A stretch of DNA of 64,000 nt, taken from Myxococcaceae bacterium. GTDB lineage: Bacteria; Myxococcota; UBA727; JABDBI01. Positions 1 through 8,781 of this stretch are shown here, one piece after another. A program made the position numbers and the translations under genes. The notes below the pieces were generated by a model. That model had not been told where the DNA came from. It was given only the letters and a program-made list of their open reading frames with translations, and did not search any database. The stretch is taken from assembly GCA_016000045.1 (NCBI GenBank), contig JAECQY010000006.1, forward strand, positions 1 through 64,000. The letters run 5' to 3'. Each line of letters starts with the position of its first letter. Within the stretch, counting starts at the first letter, position 1.

Positions 1-187
<187 letters not shown>

Positions 188-245
188 CTCCAGAATTATA
201 AGGTCAAGGTTGTTGTGTCATAAGACCAATCGAAGTTTGCAAAGT

Positions 246-364
246 TTTCGGTGATTATAGCGACAGAGTCACACCCGATCCCATCTCGAACTCGGAAGTT
301 AAGCCTGCCTGCGCCGATGGTACTGCACGGGAAACCGTGTGGGAGAGTAGGTCGTTGCCGAAAT
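246..364 (+). rRNA. rrf: 5S ribosomal RNA
   Basis: The sequence contains the conserved 5S core (CCGATCCCATCTCGAACTCG, then GCCGATGGTACTGC and GTGGGAGAGTAGGTC). The two ends, TTTCGGTGAT and GTTGCCGAAA, pair to form helix I, which fixes the limits to within a base or two. It lies about 60 bases after the 23S end and directly before an intrinsic terminator. Confidence 0.95.
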
Positions 365-375
365 TATTTTCCTGA

Positions 376-405
376 GCCCTCATAGAAATATGAGGGCTTT
401 TTTTT
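376..405 (+). terminator. Intrinsic terminator of the rRNA operon
   Basis: A perfect 9-bp stem, GCCCTCATA/TATGAGGGC, closes a GAAA tetraloop and is followed by an eight-T run. It sits just after 5S rRNA and probably ends the rRNA transcript. Confidence 0.9.
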
Positions 406-488
406 ATGTCTAAATTTTAAAATTATTAAATTGCATTCTTTTTATTTTTGACTAACAAAAATCAAATGGAAGGTGAGAATATTTAAAT

Positions 489-2603
489 ATGAAATTAGTT
501 GTAATGCTTTTTAGGCAGATGACGAGCGTATTATTTGTTTCAGCTGCAATGGCTTGTGAGAATGATTTATCTAAAACTAGTTGTCAAAGTGGCGCACAGA
601 ATGCTGTTTCTGGTGGAGATATTATACAGATACAAATTAATCATCGAGTCAGCGACGCTCCGTTGTTCAATGTTTTAAAATCTTTAAGGTCGCCTAACTT
701 ACTGGAAGATCACGAAGCGATTCAGAGACCCGAAGAAGAGATCATTTTTAATTTATTCAAAAGTGGAACTCATTTGATTGCCATGGATGGACCACAAGGA
801 GTTGGCAAAACTTATGTGGCAGAATCGATTTGGAAAACATGGTACTCTTTCAAAGGTTATCTTGCTATTTGGGTCAACGCAAAAGATGAAAGATCCTTGC
901 TCGCTTCCTATGCTCGTTGGGCTGATTTATCAGGGGTATCCTACAACTCTGCCGATCCAGCCGATCTGAAAGACAGCGTGATCGATGTTCTCAAAAACAC
1001 AGAAAATACTTTATTTATTTTTGATCATGTTGAAAATCGGACTTTGGTCGAAGACTATACCTACGGTCTTTCTCACGCGGTTTACATTCTGCTGACGACT
1101 CGGCATCGAAACTATTTCGGCTCGAAATTTAAAATTTTTACGCTCGATTGCTTTAGTTATAGTCAGGCAGAAAAATATATTAGCATTAATCTTCCCTGGT
1201 TTCAAAAGCACGAAATCGATCACCTGATAGAAGGTGTTGGGACCTTCCCCATCGTTCTGTCTTGGTCTATTGGATACCTAAGAAACAACAAGCTCTCGGG
1301 TCTAGCCGGGTTATTGCAAAAAATTGAAATGGCTCATGTGATCCATCAGCCCCTGGATCCTGTCTTTGTTGCTGTTATTATGAATTTAAAAAAGCATTCC
1401 CTGAGAGCCTGGGAGCTTTTGAAGCATGCTGTGTTATTGGATGTAAATTTTGTGCCTGTGGATACCTTAAAACAGGCTCTATCGGTTGAATCAGAAGGTT
1501 TGGATCGGAAATTCAATGTTTTGGAAAGTCTATCTTTAGCTCAAGCTCTTCGAAATCCTTCAGGCGATTGGGGCATACGTATCCATAAGTTGGCACAAGA
1601 ACAAGCTTTCAGTTACGGGCGAATATTTTCAGAGGATAGCCCGGAACGCTATCGTGATAAATTGGTTTGCTTGATAGAAAAATTTTTACCGGAACCATCG
1701 CTGAAAACAGATCTAGAAGCCGTTAAACTTCATTTTTCTTCTGCGGAACAACTTTTGTCAGCCTCCATTGAGCAGTCTCTATGCAGTGCTCATTTGCTTC
1801 GTAAATTTGCTTGGTATACTCTGTATGTGTATTCAAAATATGAAAAAGCAAATGAACTCTATAAAAAAGCATTTGAAATTCTTCAGTATTACCCGGAAGG
1901 TGTTTCTTATTCGATGAAGATGTTTGAGAATAATTACAGAAACTACTTGTCGCATCCTTCATGGGATCAAGCCAATAAAAATGACCAGGATGATGAGATC
2001 TTGTTGGCCTGTTGTTTGCTGGAGCATTTTGGGTATTCTGCTTATCAGCGTTCTTTAGATATCTTTGCCTCTACCCTAGAAGGGCATCCTGGAGAGCTCG
2101 AAATGATTCAAACACTTCTTCAGGTGGTTCAAGAAGAAATACGAACGAACATGAAAACCAAATATGGGCTTGTCTTGGCTGCTCTGTTGCTAGACAGAGA
2201 TCGAATCACTCGATTGGAGCTGCTGAATGAATTGAGATGGAATGATTTAATGCGCCAAGCAGAGCCCTATATTAAGCAAGCAATTTTCAGTAATGATTGG
2301 ATTTTCAGTGAAGTCACGTGCTTTTTTAGTCAAATGAGTCATCTAAGGACTTTGGCCCGTGTATCTTCGCCTTACGGATGTCGGCAATCTTGTGCTCTCA
2401 AATTTAAAAAATCAGTTTATGATGAGATTCAATGGAATTTTCATGAAGAAAAAGTTTCCACAATCTTAAAACCTGAAGAGATTGTCTTCCAGGCTGATGA
2501 AAAGCCGAAGTTAGAAGTTTCATCGGACCTGTCCTTTGAATTTCGGATGGCTCCCATCGCATTGATCGTCTCGATTCCCAGTCTGATTCCTCTGATACTT
2601 TGA
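489..2603 (+). CDS. Predicted exported STAND/NB-ARC-like NTPase
   Basis: The 704-aa protein starts with a basic, hydrophobic Sec-like signal peptide (about residues 1-22, ending SAAMA before Cys). A P-loop follows at residues 101-108 (GPQGVGKT, Lys107). Next are a Walker B strand ending at Asp179 (LFIFD), an LLTTR motif at 201-205 resembling the NB-ARC RNBS-B/sensor segment, and a GxxxFPIVLSW segment resembling the GLPL motif. The rest is mostly helical and may be TPR-like around residues 440-500. The last ~15 residues are hydrophobic. STAND NTPases are normally cytosolic signal switches, so an N-terminal signal peptide is odd. It lies between the rRNA operon and sctN (44-bp gap) and is more A+T-rich than the T3SS genes. 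The function is unknown; a host-directed effector is inferred. The signal peptide could also be an uncleaved anchor. Confidence 0.75.
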   Translation: MKLVVMLFRQMTSVLFVSAAMACENDLSKTSCQSGAQNAVSGGDIIQIQINHRVSDAPLFNVLKSLRSPNLLEDHEAIQRPEEEIIFNLFKSGTHLIAMDGPQGVGKTYVAESIWKTWYSFKGYLAIWVNAKDERSLLASYARWADLSGVSYNSADPADLKDSVIDVLKNTENTLFIFDHVENRTLVEDYTYGLSHAVYILLTTRHRNYFGSKFKIFTLDCFSYSQAEKYISINLPWFQKHEIDHLIEGVGTFPIVLSWSIGYLRNNKLSGLAGLLQKIEMAHVIHQPLDPVFVAVIMNLKKHSLRAWELLKHAVLLDVNFVPVDTLKQALSVESEGLDRKFNVLESLSLAQALRNPSGDWGIRIHKLAQEQAFSYGRIFSEDSPERYRDKLVCLIEKFLPEPSLKTDLEAVKLHFSSAEQLLSASIEQSLCSAHLLRKFAWYTLYVYSKYEKANELYKKAFEILQYYPEGVSYSMKMFENNYRNYLSHPSWDQANKNDQDDEILLACCLLEHFGYSAYQRSLDIFASTLEGHPGELEMIQTLLQVVQEEIRTNMKTKYGLVLAALLLDRDRITRLELLNELRWNDLMRQAEPYIKQAIFSNDWIFSEVTCFFSQMSHLRTLARVSSPYGCRQSCALKFKKSVYDEIQWNFHEEKVSTILKPEEIVFQADEKPKLEVSSDLSFEFRMAPIALIVSIPSLIPLIL

Positions 2604-2647
2604 GTTCCGTGAAGAGAAGAGCTCTCGTTGTGTGTTATGACTTCTAA

Positions 2648-3985
2648 ATGCATCATCTTGAGCAGATTCTAGAGCAGATACGCCTCATTCAGCCGTTTCG
2701 AATGCGTGGAAAAGTGCTCGAATCGACCCAGTTGATGATCAAAGCCTCCGTGCCCAACTCTCGCGTTGGAGATCTTTGCTATGTGACCACCCAAAATGAA
2801 GAAGCTCCGCTCATCAGAACCGAAGTAGTCGGTTTTCAGGAAGGCATCGTGTATCTGATGCCATTGGGAGATTTGGAAGGAATTGGCCCGGATTCAGAGG
2901 TGATTCCGACGGGCAAGCCGTTTTCGATCAAGTGTGGTTATGGTCTTCTGGGACGTGTCTTGAATGGACTTGGCGAGTCTATGGACGATGGCGTACCCAT
3001 TTCTCAGCTCGAAGATCTGGTGGATTGGTCGGTACATCGAGAAAGCCCCAATCCTTACACACGTCAGCCCATTGATAAGCCCATTTCCATGGGCATTCGA
3101 GCCATTGACGGATTGTTAACCGTTGGTCGTGGTCAGCGCATAGGACTCTTTGCGGGCTCTGGAGTGGGCAAGTCCACTTTGATGGGGCAAATGGCTCGGA
3201 ATACAGAAGCTGAAATTGTTGTAGCCTGTTTGGTGGGAGAACGTGGGCGTGAAGTGCTGGACTTTATCCATGAATCCTTAGGAGAAGAGGGCTTAAAACG
3301 AACGGTCTTAATTGCGGCCGCTTCGGATACTCCTCCTTTGGTACGCCTCAAGAGCTGCTATGTCGCAACTGCAATCGCAGAATGGTTTCGAGAACAGGGG
3401 AAAGATGTCCTGTTCATGATGGACAGCGCAACGCGTTTTGCTCGTGCCCAGCGCGAAATCGGCCTTGCTTTGGGAGAGCCGCCAGCTCGACAAGGTTTTC
3501 CTCCGAGCGTGTTTGCCCTTATTCCGCGTCTGATGGAGCGTATGGGCAATAACGATAAAGGTTCCGTGACGGCCATCTACACCGTCTTGGTTCAAGCTGG
3601 AGATATGGAAGAGCCCATTGCAGACGAAGTTCGTGGCATTCTAGATGGGCACATCGTGCTCAACCGAGCTCTTGGGGAGCGTAATCATTGGCCCGCAATT
3701 GACATTCTACCTTCTTTAAGCCGTGTCATGATGAATATTACAGGCTCTGAACACCAAAAAGCGGCAAACTATTTACGTGAGACCATGGCCAATTATGAAA
3801 AAAATCGCGATTTGATTCTTCTTGGAGCTTATAACTATGGAACGGATCCTAAAGTAGACTACGCGATCGATAAAAACGATGCGGTCGAAAGATTTCTCAA
3901 ACAAAACATGCATGAAAATAGCCCATTCGAGACGACCGTCTCGCAATTGCAAGAGCTTTTCTCGGATGCTGGAGATCTGGCGTAA
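2648..3985 (+). CDS. sctN: Type III secretion system ATPase SctN
   Basis: This 445-aa protein belongs to the FliI/YscN/SctN rotary ATPase family, which forms the hexamer at the cytoplasmic base of the T3SS and unloads substrates from chaperones. The P-loop is AGSGVGKST (Lys175). It is followed by the GERGREV segment, the Walker B strand FMMDSATRFARAQREIG and the LALGEPPARQGFPPSVF signature. Length is normal for the family. Flagellar FliI is the alternative, but the following sctO/sctP-type genes and the nearby sctJ lipoprotein favour a non-flagellar injectisome; no flagellar gene is visible. The stop overlaps the next start (TAATG), so sctN-sctO are translationally coupled. Confidence 0.93.
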   Translation: MHHLEQILEQIRLIQPFRMRGKVLESTQLMIKASVPNSRVGDLCYVTTQNEEAPLIRTEVVGFQEGIVYLMPLGDLEGIGPDSEVIPTGKPFSIKCGYGLLGRVLNGLGESMDDGVPISQLEDLVDWSVHRESPNPYTRQPIDKPISMGIRAIDGLLTVGRGQRIGLFAGSGVGKSTLMGQMARNTEAEIVVACLVGERGREVLDFIHESLGEEGLKRTVLIAAASDTPPLVRLKSCYVATAIAEWFREQGKDVLFMMDSATRFARAQREIGLALGEPPARQGFPPSVFALIPRLMERMGNNDKGSVTAIYTVLVQAGDMEEPIADEVRGILDGHIVLNRALGERNHWPAIDILPSLSRVMMNITGSEHQKAANYLRETMANYEKNRDLILLGAYNYGTDPKVDYAIDKNDAVERFLKQNMHENSPFETTVSQLQELFSDAGDLA

Positions 3986-4479
3986 TGCAGTATCCGCTTC
4001 AGGCTTTGTTTGAGATTCGAGGGAGGGCCAAACAAGAAGCAGAAGACGCGTATGCTCGAGAAAAGCAGCGATTGGATCAGGAACAGAATCAGCTCAAAAA
4101 GATGCAGGAGAAGCTGAAATGCATGCAAGCTTATCGTCATCAAAAGCAAGCGGAATATTTTGAAGCGATGTCTACCGTCTCCACACGTATTGAAACCATT
4201 CAAATGGCTGAGCGGCATCTGCAAAAGCTTTTAGAAGAAGAAAAAATCTTTCAAATCAAGATGACCGAACAAGAGCAAATCGTTTATGAGAGCGAGCAAA
4301 AGCGGGTCCAAGCTTTGAAGCGCATGATGAAAGCGACAGAAGAATACAACGTTTTGGAAAAACACCAGGAAAAATGGGCTGCGAAGCAAAAGAAAGAGGC
4401 TGAATTACGCGAAGAGGCAGTGGCTGATGAGATGACAGAATTCCGTTATGCGGCCCGAGTGAAGGAATCAATGATATGA
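3985..4479 (+). CDS. sctO: T3SS stalk protein SctO (YscO/FliJ-like)
   Basis: A 164-aa, highly charged protein predicted to be almost entirely coiled coil (runs of Glu, Lys and Gln with heptad-like spacing) and without hydrophobic segments. In T3SS operons the gene directly after sctN encodes SctO/FliJ, a two-helix stalk that inserts into the SctN hexamer and links it to the export gate SctV. Sequence conservation in this family is low, so the call rests on size, coiled-coil character and the TAATG-coupled position after sctN. It overlaps the next gene by ATGA. Confidence 0.75.
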   Translation: MQYPLQALFEIRGRAKQEAEDAYAREKQRLDQEQNQLKKMQEKLKCMQAYRHQKQAEYFEAMSTVSTRIETIQMAERHLQKLLEEEKIFQIKMTEQEQIVYESEQKRVQALKRMMKATEEYNVLEKHQEKWAAKQKKEAELREEAVADEMTEFRYAARVKESMI

Positions 4480-5162
4480 CGGATCGCGTTGATCGGAACC
4501 TAAGCCATGATAGCATTGAGCGAGGTATGCGCATTCGAGCGCGTGAGCAGCAACGTCAACAGGTGAAACAGGAGTTCCAGGACAAACTCGCCACTGCAGG
4601 GCAAGAGAAACAAGATCTGCTTTCCGCGGATCAGGTAAGCGAATCGCTTCCTCCTAAAAAGCTCGAGTCCGAAAAGACGCAGCCAACTCAGCGACAGAAA
4701 TCAAGCCAAGGTGGGAAAGAACAAAAGCAGGTTCAGAAAAAGAATCAGGATCTTGCTTTGGATAGAGCAATACAGAAAAAAGACCAACAGCAGGAAGACA
4801 ACGCTGAATTGGGTGGGTCCGCGAGCGGTTTCTTTCAGCAAGCGGTGTCGATGGGCATAGCCGCGAAACAGGCGGAGCTTGTTTCTCAAACTCCAGCTCA
4901 CATTCCCGATGAAGTGATCGCTGAGCTTGCCGAACGGGTCTATGCAGGAGTGGATGTTTCTGGAAGCTCGATCTTTGTGATCGAATTAAAATCCAGTGTG
5001 CTCGGTGGAGGAAAGATTCGAGTCAGCGCTCAGGGTAAAGCCATTCGTTTGCAATGGGATGGCGTCAATGCAGATGCGCGTGGGCGGATACGAGCCTCTG
5101 AAGAGTCTTTGAAGAATGGCTTATTGAAACGAGGCCTCGAATTGGTAGAATGCCGTTGCTAA
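4476..5162 (+). CDS. sctP: Probable T3SS needle-length regulator SctP (YscP/HpaP/FliK-like)
   Basis: The first ~120 residues of this 228-aa protein are low-complexity and rich in Gln, Lys, Glu and Ser. The last ~100 form a compact domain containing VFVIELKSSVLGGGKIRV-like strands (from about residue 165). This layout, a disordered polar N-terminus plus a C-terminal substrate-switch domain, matches SctP/HpaP/FliK proteins, which set needle length and switch export specificity. Its place after sctN-sctO supports this. The family is very divergent, so the call is moderate. The gene ends the operon just before a hairpin terminator; the usual next gene, sctQ, is absent. Confidence 0.6.
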   Translation: MTDRVDRNLSHDSIERGMRIRAREQQRQQVKQEFQDKLATAGQEKQDLLSADQVSESLPPKKLESEKTQPTQRQKSSQGGKEQKQVQKKNQDLALDRAIQKKDQQQEDNAELGGSASGFFQQAVSMGIAAKQAELVSQTPAHIPDEVIAELAERVYAGVDVSGSSIFVIELKSSVLGGGKIRVSAQGKAIRLQWDGVNADARGRIRASEESLKNGLLKRGLELVECRC

Positions 5163-5169
5163 TCTAAAG

Positions 5170-5209
5170 AACCCTTGAGGCTGAGCATCTCGCCAGTCTC
5201 AAGGGGTTT
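5170..5209. terminator. Hairpin terminator shared by the T3SS operon and rnpB
   Basis: AACCCTTGAG (5170-5179) pairs with CTCAAGGGGTT (5198-5208), with inner pairing between GCTG and CAG. T-rich tracts on both sides are short, so this is likely a modest bidirectional terminator between the convergent sctP and RNase P RNA genes. Confidence 0.6.
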
Positions 5210-5212
5210 GCT

Positions 5213-5602
5213 CGTCGCAGAAAGCCGTAAGCCGGATTCTGTCGGTAGGCCCAATTGCTCGGATCCTACGGATGGCCATTCGTCTAGGGATGTCGTTGCC
5301 AACATCCTCAAGCGGTCTCATTAGAAACCCAGCCTGCGAGCCACAGGACGACGGGTCTCACCTTGACCTTTCACCCGGTGGGGTTTGCCGTGCCAAACTT
5401 GTCTCCAAGTCTGCGGTGCGCTCTTACCGCCCCATTTCACCCTTACCTTCAAAAACCGTAGCTTTCCAAGGCGGTTTATTTTCTGTGGCACTTTCCTTCA
5501 AGTTACCTTGACCGGTCGTTAACCGGCACCGTTGCTCTCAGGTGCCCGGACTTTCCTCTCGTTTAAAAAAACCAGCGTCCATCTGTCTTTCTTCGGCGAA
5601 CC
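5213..5602 (-). ncRNA. rnpB: RNase P RNA, class A
   Basis: The reverse complement contains the universal RNase P RNA blocks: GAGGAAAGTCCGGGC near the 5' end, GGTAAGGGTGAAA, GGTAAGAGCGCACCG, GGTAAACC-like GGCAAACCCCACC, and ACAGAATCCGGCTTA near the 3' end. Helix P1 can form between AGAAAG near 5590 and CTTTCT near 5220. The RNA is the catalytic subunit that trims tRNA 5' leaders. Ends are estimated from P1 and may be off by about 10 bases. Confidence 0.95.
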
Positions 5603-5715
5603 CGGACTGTATGTTCGCTTTAGCGCTGAAATGCAAGGGCATCTTTAATTGTTTTTGTACCTTTTTCCTAAAGTAAGGCCTCAAGAGGTTTCTATTCGTA
5701 GCTTGATTATGGCAT

Positions 5716-5916
5716 TTAAACGCTTACAGAGAGTAGATCCGAAACAGAGCTGTTTCGGTACGTTGGTAGTGCCATAGCGATGAAGCAGGAAGGAGCCCAA
5801 GCACACATCACAGCGGCCATGAATGAAAATAACCCGAGAAACGGATAAAAGGTAAAGTATTTTCTGGTTGTGGGTGTTGAGATCCCAGAACCTTCTATGG
5901 ATTTGCTAGAATCCAT
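5716..5916 (-). CDS. Small hydrophobic protein, possible
   Basis: A 66-aa reading frame starting inside the last codons of the upstream secreted protein gene (22-bp overlap), so it could be translationally coupled. It has one long hydrophobic stretch (about residues 20-52, rich in Phe, Ala, Met and Cys) that could span a membrane once or as a hairpin. No family is recognised. With this length and no clear ribosome-binding site it may be a chance frame. Confidence 0.35.
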   Translation of the reverse strand: MDSSKSIEGSGISTPTTRKYFTFYPFLGLFSFMAAVMCAWAPSCFIAMALPTYRNSSVSDLLSVSV

Positions 5917-6638
5917 TTTACATGTTGTGGATTAAAAAAATCAACCCCTATCCCAAAGTTAATTTGGCTTGGATCAATAGTCCTATAGACATCTGGATTG
6001 ATGCTTTCCAATGCTCTAAAAGCAACGGTACAACAATTATGTGTAACAGCATTATACCCGTTACTTATTTCAATATCCATAATGCTTGAAACTTTTGCCC
6101 ATTTAAAATATATTACCTCTCGAGGTGTGCTTACTTCGTACCTTTCGAAATCTTTTACTGTTACATCGCGTTCATCAAACGCGACTTGGCAAGAGATGAT
6201 TTCCTTTTTGTAATCATCATTCCGAAAAATATTTTCAGGGTACGCCGCTGCTCCTGGGGCTGTATTTAAGCCTGTGAAGCCAAGAGATTCTATGTATTTC
6301 AACCTAAGAAGCCTTTTGCCTGCAACTATGGTCTCTTCTAGCTTAACCGCGTGAACAAGAAAGCAATGTCTCAGAGTGTAGTGGCAACCATCGATGACGC
6401 TAGCATATGGCAAGAAAGAATATTTGTCTTGTCTGTATGCTTCAAAAGAAGCGCTGCATTCTTCTTGTGCATTCTCAACAATTGTTCTTTTATTAAGTGT
6501 ATTCTTACCTGCCAAATCTGCAAGATCTCTGGTGCACAGATAAATTCCCGAGATACCTTCTGTCACAGGTGAAAACTCGACGCCAGATAGACGCGTGCCA
6601 GGCAAGGAAGTTAATAAAAATAAAATAAATTTTTTCAT
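5895..6638 (-). CDS. Secreted protein of unknown function with an HNCC motif
   Basis: Starting at MKKFILFLLTS gives a 247-aa protein with a classical signal peptide; an ATG five codons upstream (6653) is less likely because it lies inside the preceding gene. The mature part is Cys-containing. Near the C-terminus is an NAVTHNCCTVAFRAL segment. A conserved Asn-Cys in such a setting is seen in circularly permuted papain-like (LRAT/NlpC-P60-like) enzymes, but the partner His is not obvious, so this is only a suggestion. The gene follows the small secreted protein gene at 6641-7015 by two bases, and the two form a pair. The stretch is A+T-rich compared with sctNOP. Confidence 0.65.
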   Translation of the reverse strand: MKKFILFLLTSLPGTRLSGVEFSPVTEGISGIYLCTRDLADLAGKNTLNKRTIVENAQEECSASFEAYRQDKYSFLPYASVIDGCHYTLRHCFLVHAVKLEETIVAGKRLLRLKYIESLGFTGLNTAPGAAAYPENIFRNDDYKKEIISCQVAFDERDVTVKDFERYEVSTPREVIYFKWAKVSSIMDIEISNGYNAVTHNCCTVAFRALESINPDVYRTIDPSQINFGIGVDFFNPQHVKWILANP

Positions 6639-6640
6639 AT

Positions 6641-7015
6641 CTATATTTCGCATAGAGAGAGAGATCTAATTAATTTTTTATCCTTGTTAAGCCAAATGCC
6701 AAAGCCTTTTCCACTAATCCCATTTTCACACGTTGCATGAAACCACCCGGATTCTTTAGCACCATCATATAATGCAAGCACCTTTTGTAAGACATCGCTA
6801 TTCCCAGGAGTTTCTACTTGCACGTCAGCGCCATTTTTAACAATCTTTCCCCCATGTTTTGCGATATTGGCTACAAGCTTATCAGCTGCTTGTGCATAGA
6901 ACAACAAATAACCATTTATACGGATGATATCAGGTTCCTCTATTCGATCTGCCTTAGCATGCTTAAGCTCGAGTAGAGCCGTTAGAAAGAAAAAAAACAA
7001 AAACAACCTAGGCAT
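6641..7015 (-). CDS. Small secreted protein of unknown function
   Basis: A 124-aa protein with an extremely hydrophobic signal peptide (MPRLFLFFFFLTALLEL...) and a compact mature part of about 100 residues with two cysteines near the end (ATCENG and SLCEI), which could form a disulfide. No family is recognised. It is first in a minus-strand pair with the 247-aa secreted protein gene, with essentially no gap, suggesting co-expression and perhaps a functional partnership. Confidence 0.6.
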   Translation of the reverse strand: MPRLFLFFFFLTALLELKHAKADRIEEPDIIRINGYLLFYAQAADKLVANIAKHGGKIVKNGADVQVETPGNSDVLQKVLALYDGAKESGWFHATCENGISGKGFGIWLNKDKKLIRSLSLCEI

Positions 7016-7637
7016 AAGTGCCTCCTTTCTCTAAAATACAATCTCCACATGAATTCCATTTGTTTCAGACTTATGGTTCTTTGTCAACTTAATATCGAAA
7101 CATGCTTATAACGCGAATCAGTTCTATCGCATACGATTTTGATATCTAAAAAGCCTGCGATGGTTTGTTGAAATATCTGCGACCGTTTGCTCTTTCGATA
7201 GATGACTAAGCTCCCAGAACGTTTGAGGGCTAGCTAAAGGGTACCACAGTTTTCGAAAATCAGCAACTCTAGTGAAAAATAAATTTTAGCTTCTTAATGT
7301 GTATCGAAGATCGATAAAAAAGAATTAAGCTGCAATTTGATGGACTCGTATCGAATCAAAAAATCAATCGAATTAGTTGCCATTCAAGCAAGTGCTAGCT
7401 AAAACTTGTCGAGATCTCGATATTATTTTGGTGATTCGCGATACTGAGCTTATCGCGGCTAGGTATTCGGAGTTTTTGATCGCTTAAAGGAGAGCAAGTT
7501 AATAGGCAGGAGGAATGGTACGTCAAGCCTGTAAGCAGCGATTTGCCAGGCCCCAGAACCAGACAGGAGCAGTTTCAATCTTGCTCCTGAAAGCCATTGC
7601 TCCATGAGGTTGGAAGAAGCCTGAAAAAGTAGTGATG
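7016..7637. other. Gene-poor A+T-rich stretch
   Basis: No convincing gene is visible here. The only longer open frame (7459-7749, minus) lies opposite the decayed transposase described next and has no recognisable features. The region probably holds the promoter of the 7015 secreted pair and eroded mobile-element DNA. Confidence 0.5.
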
Positions 7638-7856
7638 GGATATTACGAGAAGCGTTGATTAATTGAAGAATTTCACCGAAGCTGAAAAAGCTGTCAGATA
7701 GAGGAAAGATCGCTTCAAAGTCTTGATGGATTAGAGCAGTTGTATGCAATTAGCGGTCCGCTTGCTGCAACTCAGATGTTTTCCGGGGTCAAACTCCAAG
7801 GCAATTGCATGGAACTTGAAAAAATGGCAAGTGATGGAAAAGCAACAGGAGAATGA
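7638..7856 (+). pseudogene. Remnant of an IS4/Tn5-type transposase, C-terminal part
   Basis: Translated on the plus strand, this frame shows YEKR-x-LIEEFHRS-x-K, which fits the IS4-family YREK signature Y(2)R(3)E(6)K that carries the catalytic Glu. It is followed by a plausible helix (QIEERSLQSLDGLEQL). Two in-frame TGA codons (7656 and 7683) fall where Trp is common in relatives, so the gene is dead. The N-terminal part is not recognisable upstream. Confidence 0.6.
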
Positions 7857-7923
7857 ACGGCCCCCTAGATCCCCCCAATGGAGATTGGCTGCTGTTGTGT
7901 CGATACTTGGGTAGGATTTTCAA

Positions 7924-7953
7924 ATTAGCTTTTCTCATATTAGCTTTTCTCAT
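7924..7953. repeat. Perfect 15-bp tandem duplication
   Basis: ATTAGCTTTTCTCAT occurs twice in direct succession within non-coding mobile-element debris. It is probably a replication-slippage product with no evident function. Confidence 0.85.
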
Positions 7954-8133
7954 AAAACTCGATAGCTCTTCGCAGACTCCTTGGCTCGCTGAAAGCTTTT
8001 GTCGGATAGATCCGAAAATTGATCAAGTCAGAAATGTCAGTAGCATCAATAGGCGCAGGTTGCTGCACAAATGATGTATCGAACCTGAAAATAGGCCACC
8101 GCTTCTTCCGCTCAATCCGCGATCTCAAAGGCA

Positions 8134-8462
8134 GCAAGATTATTTTTAACGCTTTAGTGGAGTATAACGAGCTTCGGTCCCATCAGGGCCAAACACCTTT
8201 TGAAACGCATAGGATGTCTCCACGCTTAGTGCCCTCCAAACTTTCTCCGATTGAATACCCGGACTCCTTTGTTGTTCGGAAAGTCAGAAGCAGTAGGGAA
8301 ATCAAGTGGCATGGAAAATGGAAAATTGTACTATGTCTCAGAGCGATTAGAAGGTGAACCAATCGGTTCTGTTCCAATCGATGACGAAAGAAGCCAGGTC
8401 TATTTTTGTTGAATGAAATTAGGCATTTTAGATGATCGACAAAGAAAGCTGATTAGACTATG
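8134..8462 (+). pseudogene. Remnant of an rve-type (DDE) IS transposase, C-terminal part
   Basis: The frame ending at 8357 reads FNALVEYNELRSHQGQTPF and then PIEYPDSFVVRKVRS and EIKWHGKW, typical of the C-terminal end of integrase-core IS transposases (the N-E-x-R-x-H-Q-x segment after the catalytic Glu). The match continues in another frame (VSERLEGEPIGSVPIDD, QVYF), then a TGA, then LGILDDRQRKLI. At least one frameshift and one stop show decay. The bases just downstream (to about 8510) resemble 18248-18300 and may be the IS end. Confidence 0.65.
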
Positions 8463-8625
8463 AAAACTACGCGAGCGTTACCTATGTGTCCGATTGCACA
8501 CCCTACATCACTATTTCGGTCGTAGGTGCCGGCAAAGGAATATTGGTATCCAAGCAAAGTACTGCTTCTTGTCTTGAGCGTTTACTTCGCAGCCCGTTTA
8601 AATGTCTATTTATTTGGGTAGGAGT

Positions 8626-8781
8626 GGCTGTTTGAAAATCACACCCTCTTTTCAAAAAGTTTCCTGCCTGCTACGGGGAGGTCCAAATACACACATGCCC
8701 TGAAACAGTTCAGGTGGTCTTTCGCGAAAAGGCTTTTGGGGGTGTGGAGGCTTTAACCTGGACAAAGGAAATGAAAAGACT
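8626..8781 (+). promoter_or_regulatory. rpsB 5' leader, possible S2 autoregulatory RNA
   Basis: The ~150 bases before rpsB contain a small hairpin (CTGAA/TTCAG, 8700-8713). They also contain potential pairing between the CACAC near 8690 and GTGTG near 8745, close to a GGAGG. S2 leaders that bind S2 protein to repress translation are known in several bacterial groups. This assignment rests on position and base-pairing potential only. Confidence 0.3.

Noticed and set aside
3308-3595. Minus-strand frames within sctN
   Set aside because: They are shadows of the highly conserved ATPase frame.
5272-5511. Open frame of 79 codons on the plus strand
   Set aside because: It lies inside the antisense of RNase P RNA; conserved RNA blocks explain the sequence.
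7656-7685. TGA read as Trp (alternative genetic code)
   Set aside because: Two TGA codons fall at likely Trp positions of a transposase remnant, but rpsB, sctO and other intact genes use TGA as stop, so simple decay explains it.
7459-7749. 96-codon minus-strand frame
   Set aside because: It is opposite a decayed IS4-type transposase; no motif or ribosome-binding site supports it.
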